Below are positions 4,863 to 6,341 of a stretch of DNA of 6,341 nucleotides, piece after piece. The notes beneath the pieces were generated by a model. That model saw nothing but the letters and a program-made list of their open reading frames with translations. It was not told the origin of the DNA and searched no databases. The stretch lies in NCBI GenBank assembly GCA_938021455.1, contig CALIGP010000167.1, positions 1 to 6,341 of the forward strand, read 5' to 3'. Position 1 is the stretch's first letter. Every line of letters starts with the position of its first letter. A program made the position numbers and the translations under genes. This DNA is from an uncultured Lewinella sp. GTDB taxonomy: Bacteria; Bacteroidota; Bacteroidia; Chitinophagales; Saprospiraceae.

Positions 4863-5678
4863 TTAAAGCGTGTCCTCTGCCCAAATACCCGTCTTCAATG
4901 TCCAATCGTAGCTTTTATACTCCCGCTTGATGTCTTTGTTCTCTTCCGTAAGAATACCGTATTCTACTAAGAAGTCATCAATCCCATCATGATCACGAAA
5001 ATCTCCACGGAACCAGGAAAATAGTGGCGTCGTGAAAATGACAGATTCTCCGTCAACTTCTTTGATTTCACTGTGCTTTTCCAGATACTTACGGATACGA
5101 TTATTCACCTGAGCATCGAAGCTATCGGGTCTGTAGATCTCAACTGGCGGGCAATCTGCTGCACCGCAGTTTAAAGCAAAATGAACGCGGGAATCTCCTC
5201 CCTTAATCTTGAAGGTTCGCTCAATCTTATTGGGAAACAACTGGGGGACAAAACCCAAGCCGAACCTATTTTCGCCTCCACGGATTATTCCGTGCTCCAT
5301 CTCATTAGGGCTAAAAGTATGCCCCGCCACAGTATAAGAAGGCGTACTAAAGAAAGAGCTACTATCATCAAAAAGCTCAGGGTTTCGGGTAAGTAGGTAT
5401 TGTACCATACCGTTATACGTGTTCACCCAGAAAGCTAACTGCTTATTTCGAGTATCAAGCGCAGCAACTAGCTCCTGGGGTTCATATACCGCCAACTGAT
5501 CAACCAGTGGTGTAGCATCCTGCCCCGCTTTAAGTGTACTTAAAATTTCCTGGCTCAACTCAATGGGCGTCGGACCATTAAGCCCTTCCGGCGGATAATT
5601 TTCGGATGCTTTATACCTTCCGCAAGAGCTAACAATCAGTACAAATAAGAAGGAAGTTATGATATTGATGGTCTTCAT
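4863..5678 (-). CDS. DUF547 domain lipoprotein
   Basis: This encodes 271 residues. MKTINIITSFLFVLIVSSC is a lipoprotein signal with lipobox VSSC and Cys19 as the lipidation site, so the protein should sit in the envelope. The DUF547 core follows: KQLAFWVNTYNGMVQYLL (79-96), NEMEHGIIRG (125-134), and RVHFALNCGAADCPPVEIY (164-182), which holds the conserved HFALNC-x(4)-CP pair Cys171 and Cys176. It ends in YKSYDWTLK (255-263); a YDW motif near the end recurs in Bacteroidota members. The molecular function of the family is unknown. Its ATG gives a clean signal peptide. A terminator isolates it from the upstream gene, and glnS begins 138 bases downstream with its own likely promoter. I see no clear terminator between them, so some read-through into glnS is possible. 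Confidence 0.85.
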   Translation of the reverse strand: MKTINIITSFLFVLIVSSCGRYKASENYPPEGLNGPTPIELSQEILSTLKAGQDATPLVDQLAVYEPQELVAALDTRNKQLAFWVNTYNGMVQYLLTRNPELFDDSSSFFSTPSYTVAGHTFSPNEMEHGIIRGGENRFGLGFVPQLFPNKIERTFKIKGGDSRVHFALNCGAADCPPVEIYRPDSFDAQVNNRIRKYLEKHSEIKEVDGESVIFTTPLFSWFRGDFRDHDGIDDFLVEYGILTEENKDIKREYKSYDWTLKTGIWAEDTL

Positions 5679-5766
5679 GATAAATATTTCTCTTCGAACA
5701 ACTCAATACATACCCTATGTTCACTTTCATCACTAACCGTGTCGCCAAGCGGCACTCCTTAAACTG

Positions 5767-5815
5767 AAAAAAAACAAAAAGCCCCGCCGTTTCATGATGA
5801 AACGACGGGGCTTTT
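5767..5815 (-). terminator. Strong intrinsic terminator (stem usable in both directions)
   Basis: AAAAGCCCCG (5777-5786) pairs with CGGGGCTTTT (5806-5815). After a single C/A mismatch the stem continues with CGTTTCA (5788-5794) against TGAAACG (5798-5804) around a TGA loop. On the minus strand the stem is followed by G and eight T (5767-5775 region), a classical intrinsic terminator placed 30 bases after the stop of the T9SS-cargo gene. The stem also ends in TTTT on the plus strand, but no plus-strand gene lies upstream of it. Confidence 0.93.
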
Positions 5816-5845
5816 AAGTTCTCCAACTATTGTCGGAAGGTCAGT

Positions 5846-6341
5846 TTAGCGAACAACTACCATCTTCTTAGTGGCAACGAAGTCACCAGAAGTCAGTGTG
5901 TAAGTAAGTACGCCGGCAGCGCCGAGGTCCTTAGCCGTAAGGTCAACACGGTTCATACCGGCAACAGCTTCCAGCTCACGTACCATTACTACCCGACCAG
6001 CAGCGTCCTGTACGCTAAGCGTAGCAGCACCAGCAGTAGCCAGTTCGAAACGGATCGTTGTAGCTTCTACAACTGGGTTCGGTGTGTTCTGGAGCAGTGT
6101 GCTCTGTGCAGTGGCGATAGAAGTACCGTTGAAGGCAAGACCAAGACCGGTGCTGGCACCGTTCAGGTCAACACCTTCGGTCAGTACTACTGCGTCCGTC
6201 AGGCTTACCAGCTCGCTGAGCAGGCCAGCTTCCGTAGCGCGTACTTCCAGCGTCAGGCTGGCAGCATCACGGAGGAGAACACCGATCATACCTTCACCAG
6301 ACTGGTCAAGGTTAAGACCACCTTCACCTTCGTAGGCAACG
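5846..6341 (-). CDS. T9SS-exported protein, C-terminal part with type A sorting domain (5' end outside window)
   Basis: The frame is open to the right edge, so the ATG at 6289 is internal. The 164 visible residues start VAYEGEGGLNLDQSGEG. Residues 1-75 are rich in Gly, Leu, Ala and Thr with alternating hydrophobics (ASLTLEVRATEAG), suggesting the last strands of a beta-sandwich such as a cohesin-like domain; this is tentative. Residues 82-164 are a type A T9SS C-terminal sorting domain: LLQNTPNPVVEATTIRFEL, then AATLSVQDAAGRVV, GMNRVDLTAKDL and the terminal KKMVVVR. This signal directs passage across the outer membrane by the PorU/GldK-N machinery, after which it is usually cleaved. The visible glycine codons near the window edge are all GGT and codon use looks strongly biased, which may indicate high expression. 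The catalytic or adhesive part and the signal peptide are outside the window, so the cargo's role is unknown. Confidence 0.88.
   Translation of the reverse strand, partial: VAYEGEGGLNLDQSGEGMIGVLLRDAASLTLEVRATEAGLLSELVSLTDAVVLTEGVDLNGASTGLGLAFNGTSIATAQSTLLQNTPNPVVEATTIRFELATAGAATLSVQDAAGRVVMVRELEAVAGMNRVDLTAKDLGAAGVLTYTLTSGDFVATKKMVVVR

Noticed and set aside
5629..5826. Minus-strand ORF covering the DUF547 promoter region and the terminator
   Set aside because: It reads through a strong terminator stem and has no recognisable protein features.
6084..6335. Plus-strand ORF opposite the T9SS cargo gene
   Set aside because: It is a Ser/Arg/Pro-rich antisense shadow of a biased coding frame; the minus frame has a clear sorting domain.

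Overview
The window looks like ordinary chromosomal DNA of a gliding Bacteroidota bacterium. The evidence is a GldH-type gliding-motility lipoprotein, a short primary sigma factor of the Bacteroidota kind (287 residues, starting MRQLKI, no region 1.1), a protein ending in a type IX secretion (T9SS) sorting domain, a near-absence of Shine-Dalgarno sequences, and one exact Bacteroidota-type -7 box (TAnnTTTG). A Saprospiria/Lewinella-like origin would fit the mixed base composition and the style of the T9SS tail, but that is inference and not proven by the sequence.

Layout, left to right. Positions 1-225 (+) are the C-terminal end of dnaJ. A 53-bp tandem heptamer repeat (CAGGTTG) follows five bases after its stop. 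gldH (363-824, +) comes next and converges on rpoD (910-1773, -). A 343-bp divergent intergenic region (1774-2116) separates rpoD from a two-gene plus-strand operon: a DUF983 zinc-ribbon membrane protein (2117-2548), then a SUI1/YciH-like translation factor (2556-2978) seven bases later. A hairpin at 3007-3029 sits in the convergent gap to glnS (3057-4724, -). Upstream of glnS, also on the minus strand, is a DUF547 lipoprotein (4863-5678). A strong intrinsic terminator (5767-5815) separates it from the 3' part of a T9SS-exported protein (5846-6341, -), which runs off the window.

How the genes relate. Most are housekeeping: protein folding (DnaJ), transcription (RpoD), translation (GlnRS, SUI1 protein). 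They are mixed with cell-envelope genes: GldH, the DUF547 lipoprotein, the DUF983 membrane protein and the T9SS cargo. GldH and the T9SS cargo share a theme, since GldH belongs to the gliding gene set associated with T9SS, but they lie about 5 kb apart and there is no sign of co-regulation.

I found no mobile element, CRISPR array, tRNA, rRNA or defence system, and no convincing undescribed system. The points most worth a second look are the heptamer repeat and its possible promoter role before gldH, an isolated strong AGGAGG far upstream of rpoD, the unusual 3' and 5' flanks of rpoD, and the start-site corrections for glnS and the SUI1 gene.
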